This document shows, one piece after another, positions 48,481 to 59,141 of a DNA stretch of 64,000 nt. The position numbers were made by a program, and so were the translations under genes. A model generated the notes under the pieces. That model did no database searches, was not told the DNA's origin, and saw only the letters and a program-made list of their open reading frames with translations. Numbering within the stretch: position 1 is the stretch's first letter; each line of letters begins with the position of its first letter. Origin of the DNA: Asterella californica (lineage: Eukaryota; Streptophyta; Marchantiopsida; Marchantiales; Aytoniaceae); assembly GCA_036924285.1 (NCBI GenBank), contig JAYKYS010000015.1, forward strand, positions 10,168,001 to 10,232,000, read 5' to 3'.

Positions 48481-49299
48481 ACAAATAATAATTAAACTAG
48501 ATCAGAGATCTAGGCTTCATTCACCATGCAAATTGTTTCGTCTCCAGGATATGAACAATGACCGCTTAATGAGCAGTCAACACTATCGGGGCTAGTAATC
48601 ATGCACCGACTGTGATATGATATCGCTTTCAATGTCTTCATCCACCATCTCTATCAAACTGTGATTCTCAGCAACTATCTCAACAGCCAGCATGACGACA
48701 ATCACGACTGTGCTCAACTCTATTTGTAGGTCTGGATGCATCCATAAGCAATACAAAGAATGACTCTAAATATTCATGCTTCTGAAAATAAACAAGCTTA
48801 ACCCAAACATAATCTTTACAGATTCTTAACAGCATATCTTTTGAAATCAAAACATTGCATCGAATTCTGAACTGACAGTACACCGACCTACTTAACTTCT
48901 ATGGAGAGCATAGCCGATGTGAACCAATGCTCCTATAAACTTGTCTAGAACGTTAACTAACTGTTCTTCACGGATGTGGACACTCTCTACTTTGTGAGTT
49001 TCAAGGGCTAGCTTCTAGTTTCCAAGTTCTCTGTAGACCTCTAGCTTCTTCTCCTCTACCTCTACCTCTACCTCTACAATTGAGTTTGATAAGGTTGACA
49101 TGATACTATTTAGAGCAAAAGCAGACTTGCTCATGTCTCATTTTCTCTTTTCTGAATTGTGACGGCTTGAGGTCTCAGCCTCTAGAGAGTTGGAATTTTG
49201 AATCTATGAATCATGTATGGCTACTTCAGGGACAAATGAGGGACCATTGCTGGGTGTCAAGGACTCTGCCATGCAAGACGGAGTCATGGAATGTCATTT
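48481..49299. other. Interior of the Harbinger relic, low-information
   Basis: No further domain recognised. Holds a short CTCTAC microsatellite at about 49052-49077. Confidence 0.4.
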
Positions 49300-49835
49300 T
49301 CCAAACCAACACTTTATCAACGGATAAATATGCATGTTGAACTCAATAGAACGTTTTTTGGTTTTCCTTTCATCCTTGTCCAGAGTTGAATATGAAGCAT
49401 TTCCAGAGGTATTGTTAAGATCTCTAACTTTTTAAAAAGAACTAATGAAGTTCTCTCACTTGTTTTTAATTTGAGTAACATCCACGTAAACATCTTTTGT
49501 CTTCAAGTATGCCTGAATTCTTCCAAGCTTCACATATGTTGATCCCATTAGCTCCCAACCAGAACTAGCACCTATCTCCTCTACCTTTGCTCTCTTGCCC
49601 TCTATCAAAATCACAGTCTGTCAATTTTGCCAACTAAATTGTTTATTTGACTAAATATTACCTAGTACAAGTGATATAGATCTCGATTCAACATCAGCAC
49701 TGCCAGTGAATACAAGAGACGCAGAAACACCAGCAGCTGCAGTAGGCCTCGACGGTTCAGATTGTGGAGCTAGTTCTTCTTCGAATGGTTGAGCATCATC
49801 CAACGATGACTCAACAGTTTCTTCTAAATTCAACC
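49300..49835 (-). pseudogene. Myb/SANT-like ORF1 relic of PIF/Harbinger element
   Basis: The - strand encodes an acidic, Glu/Ser/Pro-rich N-terminus (from about 49835), then QTVILIEGKRAKVEEI, WELMGSTYVKLGRI and VDVTQIKNK near 49450-49620. That is the layout of the Myb-like DNA-binding partner of Harbinger transposase. It is broken by stops. It lies upstream of the nuclease relic in the same orientation, as in autonomous elements. Confidence 0.5.
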
Positions 49836-51141
49836 GACAGCATACGCTCTTCCGTCATCAGCGTGCTGATCATTAAAGGAAATGTGTTGAAATGACATTC
49901 GCTGGTTATCCAAGCTAACATGAGGTTCTTGTAGAGACCCAAAGGCATCATCTTCGAGAGCTTCCACTTCTGCTGCAACAAAAATCTCAATAACGATTCG
50001 TCTCTAATTTTCTCACACCACAAATATAATCGCCAATATAATAACCAACAACTCCGGATGTTGCAGCTATGAGACCCCAAATACCATACATCTACTACAC
50101 ATCGGTCAATGGAAGTGGACAGCGGCTGGTTCAAAAATTTTGATGTTTTGCAAAACGTTCAAAACAAAGATAATCGACATACATTTCGCACTTGTTGTAG
50201 CATTCTCGCATTCGAGTAGAGTGCCATGCAATTTTGTAAATTGGGCTACACCTTGGACTCGTCATGGACTCATATGTCAACATGGATAGGCTACACGCAC
50301 GTGCCTATATAGAAATGCTTGCTGTTTAACGAAATTATGCTCATATGGAACCCGTCTCTTTAAAAAACAGATCGTGTACGGTAGACTGTTTTGGTCTAAC
50401 GAAACTGAAACTGAGAGACAGTGCAGGCTACATGCTTCAGCCCAACCCTCAAACCTAGCTTCAAAATCGATAATATAGAAGCGAAACTGTGCATACGGTT
50501 GTACTCTTGTCTCAACACGACACGACCTGTAATATTACGCGATGGGTAATAGATAATATAATATTCAAAAAGTAGCATACATGTTCATATTACATGAATC
50601 ACGGAAGGGCATTGGTTCATCAACGCAATCACTCTTACATAAGTTATAAATTTCATAGAGGATTTTGGAAATATAAAATCTTCATTTTATATTTCAGAGT
50701 GGTTTTATCTACTATTCATCATCTACGCAGTGGATTATCAAGCAATACATTTGGTAAATCAACACAAGTTGATAAAACATGAATTTTATATGTTATTTTG
50801 ATAAGTTGTGATCTTTAAATATTATTTTTAGAACTATATTTTAACAGTTAGATATCCTCGTAAAAGAGACGATAGTAATCGTGACTTCTCAATCCCAAAT
50901 CACTCTTCGAGTGAAAACCCTCACCTCGTGGAGTGTAACGTTTAGGAATGAGAACTCTAAACACTCCCTCTCGTGACTTATGCTATGCATTACCATTTTT
51001 CTTAAAGGGTCAAATCTAAAATGTAAACGATAATATTCGTAAAACATTTCTCTATAAAATTTATGAAAATAAATTTGAAGTGTGAAATGGTGCCAAAAAA
51101 GTATTTATCGAAATGGATTGTTATAAACACACATTCATATT
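49836..51141. other. AT-rich, nothing recognised
   Basis: No coding motif. Short ORFs only. The right end immediately precedes the first Helitron-like 3' terminus, so part of this may be Helitron body. Confidence 0.4.
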
Positions 51142-51171
51142 GCTATGCGTTTGCGCATAACTTACTACTAG
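51142..51171 (+). repeat. Helitron-like 3' terminus, copy 1
   Basis: Imperfect 20-nt palindrome GCTATGCGTTTGCGCATAAC, spacer TTACTA, then CTAG followed by A. Plant Helitrons end in a short hairpin followed by CTRR. Confidence 0.5.
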
Positions 51172-51210
51172 ATATTTCAAATTTTACAACATCCTAAAGA
51201 ATAGGGATTT

Positions 51211-51545
51211 TTGCTATGCGTTTACGCGTAGCTTACTACTAGTTTTTAAGATTCTTGAAGTACTGAAAAATAGGACTTTTTTCCACCTTTGGATTGATCA
51301 TGATCGTGAGGCAACATGAAAAAATCTGTTAAAGAATGGACGCGAGGCGAAACGGTTTCCTCTTCTCTGCCACTCGCTTATACAATTCAACTTCTTCCCG
51401 CATCTCTTCCAGAGCAGACATCCAATCACTTCCTCGTCCCCTCGCAGTACACACTCACACAAACAAGAGCTCTACTCACGTCATTGTTCTGCTGCTGTTG
51501 GAGGACTTCACGCTCTTGAGGGACTGGAATCAGGTGGAGTGAGTG
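51211..51545 (+). repeat. Dispersed ~330-bp repeat, copy 1
   Basis: Shares with 55933-56310 the hairpin end, the AATAGGACTTTTTTCCACC block, an ATG-started MKKSVKE reading frame, CTTCCAGAGCAGACATCCA and a final GGACTTCA-GCTCTTGAGG block. A central segment differs. Confidence 0.85.
51213..51242 (+). repeat. Helitron-like 3' terminus, copy 2
   Basis: Palindrome GCTATGCGTTTACGCGTAGC, spacer TTACTA, CTAG, then T, the expected target base. It lies 71 bp after copy 1. Confidence 0.55.
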
Positions 51546-51570
51546 TGTACTGCGAGGGGATGAGGAAGTG
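51427..51570. ncRNA. Near-perfect 32-bp foldback (possible small-RNA precursor or young MITE)
   Basis: 51427-51458 and 51539-51570 are reverse complements with one mismatch, separated by 80 nt. Transcribed, this gives a 32-bp stem of microRNA-precursor size. The second repeat copy at 56 kb lacks the pairing. No evidence of transcription. Confidence 0.5.
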
Positions 51571-52273
51571 AGGGACGACGGAGAGATCTTGGATCAGAGA
51601 GGAGAAAAGATCGTGCTCATGAGACGAGGGAGACTTCGCTGGTGAGAGCCGCTTTGTGTTTTTGGTTTGGTGTCTGTCTGTCAAAGTTGTGGATATGGTT
51701 CTTGTTTCATGAAATCGAGCAGTATAATTGGACTGGATGTGTTCGAAAACGAACCACAAGTACCAGAAGAACTGCTCGGCATTGAGAACGTCGCTCTAGT
51801 ACCGCTGTCGAGAAATTTACTACTCAAAGTAATGATTCCAGGGCGAGCCGCGATTCTGTACAAAACTATCCGCTAAGATGTTACGACTTTCTACCTTCTA
51901 GCGGTTTAGGAGTATTTCCGATTAACTGTAACACCCACTAATCTCACTGTTGTTGAAACATACACAAAGCTGGGGAACGACTGAAACATCAGCCGTGATT
52001 CTAACCTGCCCATCTAAACTTACTGCAGCTATTTTGTCGGCACACAGCTGCGATCACTGATGCGGAGAGATAAGTTGACGAAAATGGAAGGTAAGGAACC
52101 AAAGCAGGTCAGTATACTGAAGATATGCAAATCCCATCGAGATTGCATATTGAGTTTGGTTGGCGAATATTAGCTCTGACAGGCACCCTGTCCATAGACC
52201 ATATATTTGATGTTTCTCGTGTCCAGAAGAGTACTGTTTTGAGACTGATGTTGAGTGTGTTTTCGCTTGAATA

Positions 52274-53340
52274 GCTCAACGACTCAATGTATGAGTTCTA
52301 TCTACCCGATGGGGAATTTGATGTGGAAATTGTTGCCTTCCACGGACTTCATATGGCCGATTACCGGGATGCTTAGAAGACCACATGGGAGATGGAAAAT
52401 GAGAGTGGATATTGGTTACGAGACTTTCTTCCAGAGAGTTTTCCGCAGGCACTAATTTTATCCGTATCACAAGATTCCTGCGCGGAACTGTCCGATCAAG
52501 CGGGAAGAATGAGTTTCAGCAATTTAGGGATGATTCTTGTGCAGGACATAATCCACCTCGCCGAAGGGCAACGAGGATGTCCTGTGTTGCCGTTGGGTAC
52601 TGCCTTGGGGGTCTTATAATAAAGCAACTCTGCACGGAAGCAGAAAAACAATATGACCAGGCTCCAGACGGCTCCAGCAAAGGACACCTGGATCAGTTTT
52701 TGACAAATGTGAGGATAATATTATCCATTGACACTCCACAAGCCGGTTCCGCTCTGGGAGATTATCTGAGTGAAAGTGAAAAGTGTAGCGGTCAGGTGCT
52801 TGAATATCTGAGCAAGTCATTCCGTCGTTGGGGAAACTCACCAGCGAATTTGAAGCCTTAGTAATTGGAAGGGCATGGGAGCGAGTTTGTTTCTGGTACT
52901 CTTGGATTACTAAGGTGAGTTAGGTTTGAGGTATTTTTCCTAGAGATCACTACGTGTTCCAGAGCATTTACATCACATGCACCTGACCACTCAACCTGAA
53001 AGATTGCGTGTTGATAAGCCAGAGGTGGTACATTGATCTGGTAACAAGCAATCAGAAACTTTTTACTTCTCCAGGTATGGATGGTGATCCTCGTACCAGT
53101 CATATCATTTTATCTTCTAACGGCTGATGTTTACACTTTGTCCCTGGAGGTCTGGGATTCCTTGCAACTTCCCGAATCAGGTCTTGAGGTAGTTCGGGAG
53201 GAATCTGCGAGACTAGGCCAAGAAAAATATTTCCTTGTTGGAGCTGACCATCCTGTAAGGGCCTTCGGTTCCCGGGGCCCATGGGATTATTCCTGGGACT
53301 GGCTGACAGGCTTCATAAGTAACATGAAGAATCAAATGTG
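52274..53340 (+). pseudogene. Alpha/beta-hydrolase (SERAC1/HNL-type) pseudogene
   Basis: Reads as a lipase-like hydrolase. EFDVEIVAFHGLH carries the oxyanion HG. Then follow WLRDFLPESFPQALILSVS, the nucleophile elbow GYCLGGLIIKQLC, VRIILSIDTPQAGSALGDYL, an exon ending WERVCFWYSWITK at a GTGAGT donor, and a next exon (from about 53075) with VVREESARLG and the catalytic-His region VGADH. The elbow has Cys where GXSXG needs Ser. TAG interrupts at about 52372 and frameshifts lie near 52583 and 52835, so it is dead. Similar hydrolase domains occur free or as N-terminal domains of liverwort NLR (HNL) proteins; no NB-ARC motif is visible downstream. Confidence 0.6.
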
Positions 53341-55932
53341 AGTCCTTTTCCCTCACAATTTCCCTCACAATGTGAGTCCTTTTCGTTCCTACTTGGAAGC
53401 TTCGGGTTGATACTGTTAATTTAGTGGAAACCCTATCGAACAAATTACAACGAGATTTAAAGCTCAGCAGGAAAGCCATAATGGGATTCAACTTCCTCCT
53501 TGAGCTCGCCTGGAACTACCTCAAGCACCCAACCATTCGAGCTGGACTCCTAAAGTTATACCATCTCTACTGCAGTTTCAGAAGCTTCCTCAAATCTCTC
53601 CCTCTGGGCAACCACTGTTGACGGCTGTAGATGTATAACAATAAAAGTCGGCTATTATTCAACACGAACCTAGTTCCTTTACCATTGCGCGTACTTTTGA
53701 CTTCTGCCTGTTGATGATCGTCGACGTCTTGGTATGGATCCGACGTTGAATACTCGTCATGTGCGCGAGTATTCAACTTCCAAACCTGTAGAAGGACTCG
53801 GAAGTTCGCTACATTTCCACCTGAGGTTGGTTGCTGAATACTTCACGTGTAAAAGACTAGGATCATTAAAGATATCTATCGGGGTATCTATCGGGAGGAA
53901 GAACGCACTGCGACGTGAGATATAAATTTCTTAAACGACGTTAGTGGCGGTTAGCTCGTGGGGTAATTTGGAACGAACTTCTAGCTTTGAACGTTGTCGA
54001 GGCTGATCCTGGAAGTGGAGGAAAGAACGATCAGAGTCGAGGAGAAACGTCGGATGATATTGTCCAGTCTCTCTATCGAGGTAAACAAACCTCTACATTG
54101 TCGGCAACAATATAAGAAGACAACACCTTTGCTCGGATGACATTCGACGGTAAACCAACGCTTTCTTGAGGTAACACAATCAGAGTTTAGTGCCTAACGA
54201 GTTTATCAGAATACTCGTGAGCCTCCGAAAGGGAAAGATGCTTCAGGAACAACAACAGGCACACAGCTCTGAGACTCACAGAGGAAACCAGAGTTGGTAC
54301 AATTTGCATGATTACCACAAATGGTGTGAAAAATGTGAAATACTGAGCCTTTAGGCTATATTACAAGCCGTGACCTGGCCTCACATGTTTCAGCTAATTA
54401 ATAAGTCAATGAATACTTTACAGTTGTTGCCTTCCAGCACAAAGAACACAACACAATGGCACCCTTCCTCTCTCTGGAAGAGCCAGTGACCTGCGTAGCC
54501 TTTGGAAACTTTGTTTCTGAGTTGAATTCTACGCCAAAGCTAAAAGCACGAGGGTACAATTGTGGACTACGAAATTGAGACCTAAACCACCAAGTAAGCT
54601 GCTCTTAAAGCACATTTGTACAGACTAAAAAAATTCTGGTTGGCGTTGATTAGTAGTAAGAGATCAGGTAACCTACCTGATCTGATTACTAATTCAAGTC
54701 CAAGGTAGTACGTGAGATGAGATCACCGGATACAAGAACACGCTCACGGTGAAGAGTGAAGATCAGAAATCTGCCACTTACCTGTGTCTCATGACCTCTT
54801 TCCGTAAAAACAGTAGAAGCGCAGCCAGCAACTGATGCAGTTCTGTGTGCCATACCAAGAGCTAGGCCTGCCTGCCATTCAACGGAAAGTGAACAACTTC
54901 CGAATGTGCAATCAGCCTGTGCGTGCAGGGTCCATCCTGTGGCATCCGAGAGTACGATGTGGTGTGGGATTGGGCGCTCTGCAGTTGAAGTGCAAATTTC
55001 AAACTCTCAAAAGATCTGTTAATCATGCTCCCAAAAGGCGCCAATGAAAAATGTTTTTTTCTTTGCCCTCCACTATAGATTCAGCCTCCGATTGTTAGCT
55101 TACTTCCAATTCTCTCTCCCACTAATCATGGTATTGTTTCAACCTTTACTGCCTGGCGTCAATGAAACTCGTCTTTTTTTTGTCCTCCACTATATATTCA
55201 GACTCTGATTGTTAGCTTAGTTTCACTTCTCTCTCCTTCACCCTTCCCTTGCCCCTAGACAATTTCCATCCCAAATTGGCGGAGCCTCTATATCTAACTT
55301 GAGTCTCTTGATAGATCCTCCTTATATCTCTCCCTCTCTGCATGTAATAGTGACGTGTATTTGCACTGACCTCAGTTAGTCACATCACATCCGAGTCAGT
55401 CTCTGTTGGTTTCTTTTAGCTCTATTCAATAGAGCCCTTGGCATGATATGAAACATTTTGTTTTGCAAATAAATCTTTGAAAAATACATAAGTGGGAGTG
55501 GAGAAAAAAACAAAATATCTATGGATATATGAGTAAACTAATCAAGACTTTCATGACTTGTAAATGAATTTCAAGATCATTCAGTTGTTGTATAGTACAG
55601 TTATTATAGAGCCAACGTTACTGGAAGTTATTAATATAATTTTTTCTCAATATTCAGCAGTTCTTTTCCATGTGAATCATAATTTGTAAAGTTGGTGAAT
55701 AGTTGTAAGTTGATTTTTTATTTAATAGATTTTTATTTAGGATAGAAACAAGAGTTCCGACTTTCCTTCCTCCGTCCCTCCTTCGTGGCTTGAGACCGTT
55801 CTCGATCCCCATGCGCAGTTTCTGACTTGTTATCTTCACTTTGACTCCTCCAGCATGACTTGACATGTTTCCACTATGTTTTACTACACCGTAATTTGTA
55901 AAGTTGGTGAATAGCTGTAATTTCATTCTTTA
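53341..55932. other. No supported gene
   Basis: Mixed sequence without recognisable motifs. Two ~28-bp direct repeats AATTTGTAAAGTTGGTGAAT... at 55681 and 55893 flank a 185-bp segment just left of the second Helitron-like end. Confidence 0.4.
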
Positions 55933-56310
55933 TTGCTATGCGTTTGTGCGTAGCTTACTACCAGTTTTTAAGATTCTCGAAGTCTTGAAAAATAGGACTT
56001 TTTTCCACCTTTGGATTGATCAGGATCGTGGGGCAACATGAAGAAATCGGTTAAGGAACGGATGCGACGCGAAACGGTTTTCTCTTCTCTGCCACCTGCT
56101 TATACGATTCAACTTCTTCTCGCATCTCTTCCAGAGCAGACATCCAGTCCCTTTCTCGTACCTCCGACTCTTGTTTCTCTTCTTCCCACCGCAGTTGCTC
56201 ACTTCTGCTGTAACTACAAGAGCTCTACTCAGTCATTGTTCTGCTGCGTTGGAGGACTTCATGCTCTTGAGGGACTGGAATCAGGTGGAGTGAGTGTGTA
56301 CTTTGTGATG
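55933..56310 (+). repeat. Dispersed ~330-bp repeat, copy 2, with Helitron-like end
   Basis: Counterpart of 51211-51545 in the same orientation. The hairpin GCTATGCGTTTGTGCGTAGC at 55935-55954 is followed by TTACTA and CCAG (mutated CTAG). Confidence 0.8.
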
Positions 56311-56912
56311 GGCCTGAACATTCGGTTTCCCTTGTAGATGTGTCTATAAGTTGCATTGACTTGCGTGACAGTGAAAGACGCCTGTTCTTTCCAGCTGAAT
56401 GAGTACCTGAGTTTCTCCATCTTGACATAATAGTGCATTCGGTTTTCGCTCTGACTTGTTAGGTTTCTCCATTCCTCAACTTTGTGGTTCTTTCCTTGGA
56501 CCAGTACTCGTGGAACTCATTTCGGCCAGAATTAACAACAGATTGCTGCTTCACCATCAAAATGACTGTGACATTCATCTCAATCACGTTCAACTTGTCT
56601 TTCATATTAGATACGATCTATATTCTCAAGTCTTTAATTAAGCTGTTCAAAAACGGTAAAACTATTACCGTCTTCAAGACAGACATCACCAGATTCTTCC
56701 CTCGAAGGAAATCTTCTATCTTTGAGGGTTCACTCGAGCTAAAACATCACTAACAAAAAAGTTCTCTTTGGGAAGCATGCATAATCACCTCTTCCATGTC
56801 CGGATGGAGCTAACACTAATTGCGAAGATTCTACAAATTTACAACTTTCTTCAAATAATGTGATTAACAGTAATTTCATTGTAATATCATTTCTCTTGGA
56901 AACAGCTTACAG
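56311..56912. other. No feature recognised
   Basis: Short overlapping ORFs only. The last bases (TGGAAACAGCTTACAG) form a plausible splice acceptor for the following exon. Confidence 0.4.
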
Positions 56913-57415
56913 GCTGCTGAGGAGAAGGTGACCCAACTAACGGAGAAGCTAAAGTCCGCACAAGGCAAGGTTAGGGACCGTGAGGATATGACTGCCATCC
57001 ATGACGACAATCTCAAGATCTACAAAGATGCCGTCCAATCTTTGCAAAATGAAGTTAGTGAAAGTGAGACTAAAATGAAGAGAAGTGTAGACAAAGTGGC
57101 TCAGCTGGAAGAAAGCTTGTGCAATGCAGAGTCTAAATCTATCGAGCTTGAAAAGAGGCTGAAAACTGCCAAAGAGAAGGCCAAGGAGTACGAGAGCACT
57201 GCACACCTTCAAGAGAAGGATGTCATCCACTCTATAGAGAAAATTGCAGAACTGGAAAGTAAGGTTGTTGTCTATGAAGGGAAGGTCAAGGAAGCTAGAG
57301 ATTTACTGCAATCAACTAAGTTCGATCTAGATGAAGCGAGGTTAGAGATTGCGAAGAACTCCTCTAGATCTGAAGGTCTTGAGTCCACGGTCCTTCAGGT
57401 CCAGAGCCCCGCTAT
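56913..57415 (+). CDS. Orphan coiled-coil exon
   Basis: An open frame of ~167 codons begins right after a CTTACAG acceptor and ends at an AT|GTAAGA donor. It is almost entirely heptad-repeat sequence rich in Lys, Glu, Leu and Ser (AAEEKVTQLTEKLKSAQ...ELEKRLKTAKEKAKEYE). There is no ATG of its own, so it is an internal exon. I see no flanking exons that fit. It could be part of a long filament/tethering protein whose other exons lie in diverged sequence, or a captured gene fragment. Confidence 0.5.
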
Positions 57416-58557
57416 GTAAGACCTTCAGGATTCTAGGAAATTTGTTCTTTGACCATTAATGTTTCTTCTAGTTTGAGAGACGATGATCTGTAAAGTTTGA
57501 AGCTACTCGATGAGGTTTTGACACTCGATGAGATCCATTTGACACAAGCCGTTGGAAAACATTTCACATGGATGATTATTTCTCAGCGAGTCTCTTATGT
57601 ATGTATGCACTTATGCTACATTCCACGTTTCGAGGATTAAAGAAAGTGGTCGGTCCTCTCAATGTTTACACTCCTCATGGGCAGAAATAACAGCTCATCC
57701 ACCATCAATGATTTCAAACTATTTCAGTAAGACTCGACATGATCATGCGATAGGATTGTTTTACTTGTGTTAAGAAAGGGACACGAATTGAACCCTGCCA
57801 ATCGGGCTGTTTGGTCTGTTCGAACACAGGTTTTTGTGCTCCGAACTAGAATTCAAAAGTTCATACCTAAGAAGCTGAATGAGGTTCAGCATGAATGCGG
57901 TTGCTCAAAATTTAGCACCTATAAAGCGTTCAAGCTACTAGTTCCAATCTGTTCTAGACATGTTGTCAACGGATAATTCTCACAGGCCACTTGAAACCAG
58001 CAGCGAAGTCGGACCTTGACCAATGCTCGTTTTCTGCCTCGTATAGAGTTCTAGAATTGCACACACGAACTGCCGATTGAGAACCTCCACACAGCAACTC
58101 AATTGCTGATATAAACACAACCGCGAGAGTTAAGCTGACTATCTAAGTTCCCTTAGTCTCGCAGTCCTACCACTTTGCTATAACTTCTTTTATATTCTTA
58201 TCAATATCATGTGATTATGTTCTGCAGGTGAAGCAAAGTGAAAGTATTGATCCAAAGCAAGACCTACCTGCAGCAAAGTGATAGTATCGATCCAAAGCAA
58301 GACCTTTTTTCATAACGACGTTTTACCTCTGAAATAAGTTTACGAGATCATAACTATTGCTTTTACTCACGAAGGTAAGACCTAAGACATCCAATTGAAA
58401 TAGCTTTTTGTCTATTGTCATGATTGTATATATTATATCTATCTTGGATAAAAAATGATATTATGTGCGTTTTTCAGATTCATATATACAATGGATTCCA
58501 CTACGTCCAAAAAAGAAAAATGAAAAAGATTTCCACTGATGATACATAAGAGAGTGA
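57416..58557. other. No supported gene; 41-bp partial duplication
   Basis: Nothing coding is recognised. GCAAAGTGA(A/T)AGTAT(T/C)GATCC with AAGCAAGACCT is repeated at about 58231 and 58273. Confidence 0.45.
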
Positions 58558-59070
58558 ACCCATAGTACAAGTACTGAAGCAGCCAAGTTCTACTCCAGCA
58601 TCTCCTATAAAGTCTTCGAAAGGGGAAAAAAACAAGAGACAATCATTCCATTTGAAACTCCAACTGTAGATAAAAACTTATCACTATTAATAGATAATAT
58701 AGAATATACAAAAAGAAATGATATATTTGAAGAAATTATACTAAACAAATATGGTAATATTAATAGATTTATAACAAAAAACTCATTTCTTTTATTCGAT
58801 ATGGTTGATCGTCGTATGGAAAAGACTATTACATGTAGTGCCCAAGGCAACAACGCTATAAACTGGTCAGATAAAGTGAATAGAAATACGTATTGTAGGA
58901 TACAATACTTTGGTCGTAGGACCTTGCAAGTAGAGGTACCAGTAAAAACTCTCAGTCACAGAGGGGATGTCAAATTCATCCTCTTGATCGATGGGCAAAC
59001 GACATTTCAGACAATTACGCCTTGGAGTTCTACTCCAATTTTCAAATTCCGACACTTCATACCTCTCTGA
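58558..59070 (+). CDS. AT-rich ORF of unknown origin
   Basis: The frame is open for 170 codons from 58558 to TGA 59068. The middle (about 58640-58800) uses almost only A/T-ending codons (LLIDNIEYTKRNDIFEEIIL), unlike host genes nearby. The latter third overlaps a more convincing frame on the opposite strand (58867-59139). No family recognised. It may be foreign or mobile DNA, or a chance AT-rich ORF. Confidence 0.25.
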   Translation, partial: THSTSTEAAKFYSSISYKVFERGKKQETIIPFETPTVDKNLSLLIDNIEYTKRNDIFEEIILNKYGNINRFITKNSFLLFDMVDRRMEKTITCSAQGNNAINWSDKVNRNTYCRIQYFGRRTLQVEVPVKTLSHRGDVKFILLIDGQTTFQTITPWSSTPIFKFRHFIPL

Positions 59071-59139
59071 ATATGCATGCGTCATCTTACTGTTCGATAC
59101 ACGACAGTTGACATATCTGTTGTCGTTTTTGCTGTACAC
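58867..59139 (-). pseudogene. RING-H2-like fragment cut by element F
   Basis: The - strand reads MTHAYSERYEVSEFENW, SRTPRRNCLKCRLPID and an acidic tail. The spacing resembles the second half of a RING-H2 finger (His, then a Trp, then NCxxCR), with one expected metal ligand replaced by Tyr. The frame starts exactly at the LTR of element F (59142), so the first half was separated by that insertion or lies beyond it. Probably a broken ubiquitin-ligase-like gene. Confidence 0.35.
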
Positions 59140-59141
59140 GG

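Noticed and set aside
49052..49077. CTCTAC microsatellite as a regulatory element
   Set aside because: Short simple repeat with no associated gene.
58231..58310. Duplicated GCAAAGTGA...GACCT segment as a regulatory tandem
   Set aside because: Only two partial copies in non-coding sequence; most likely a slippage duplication.
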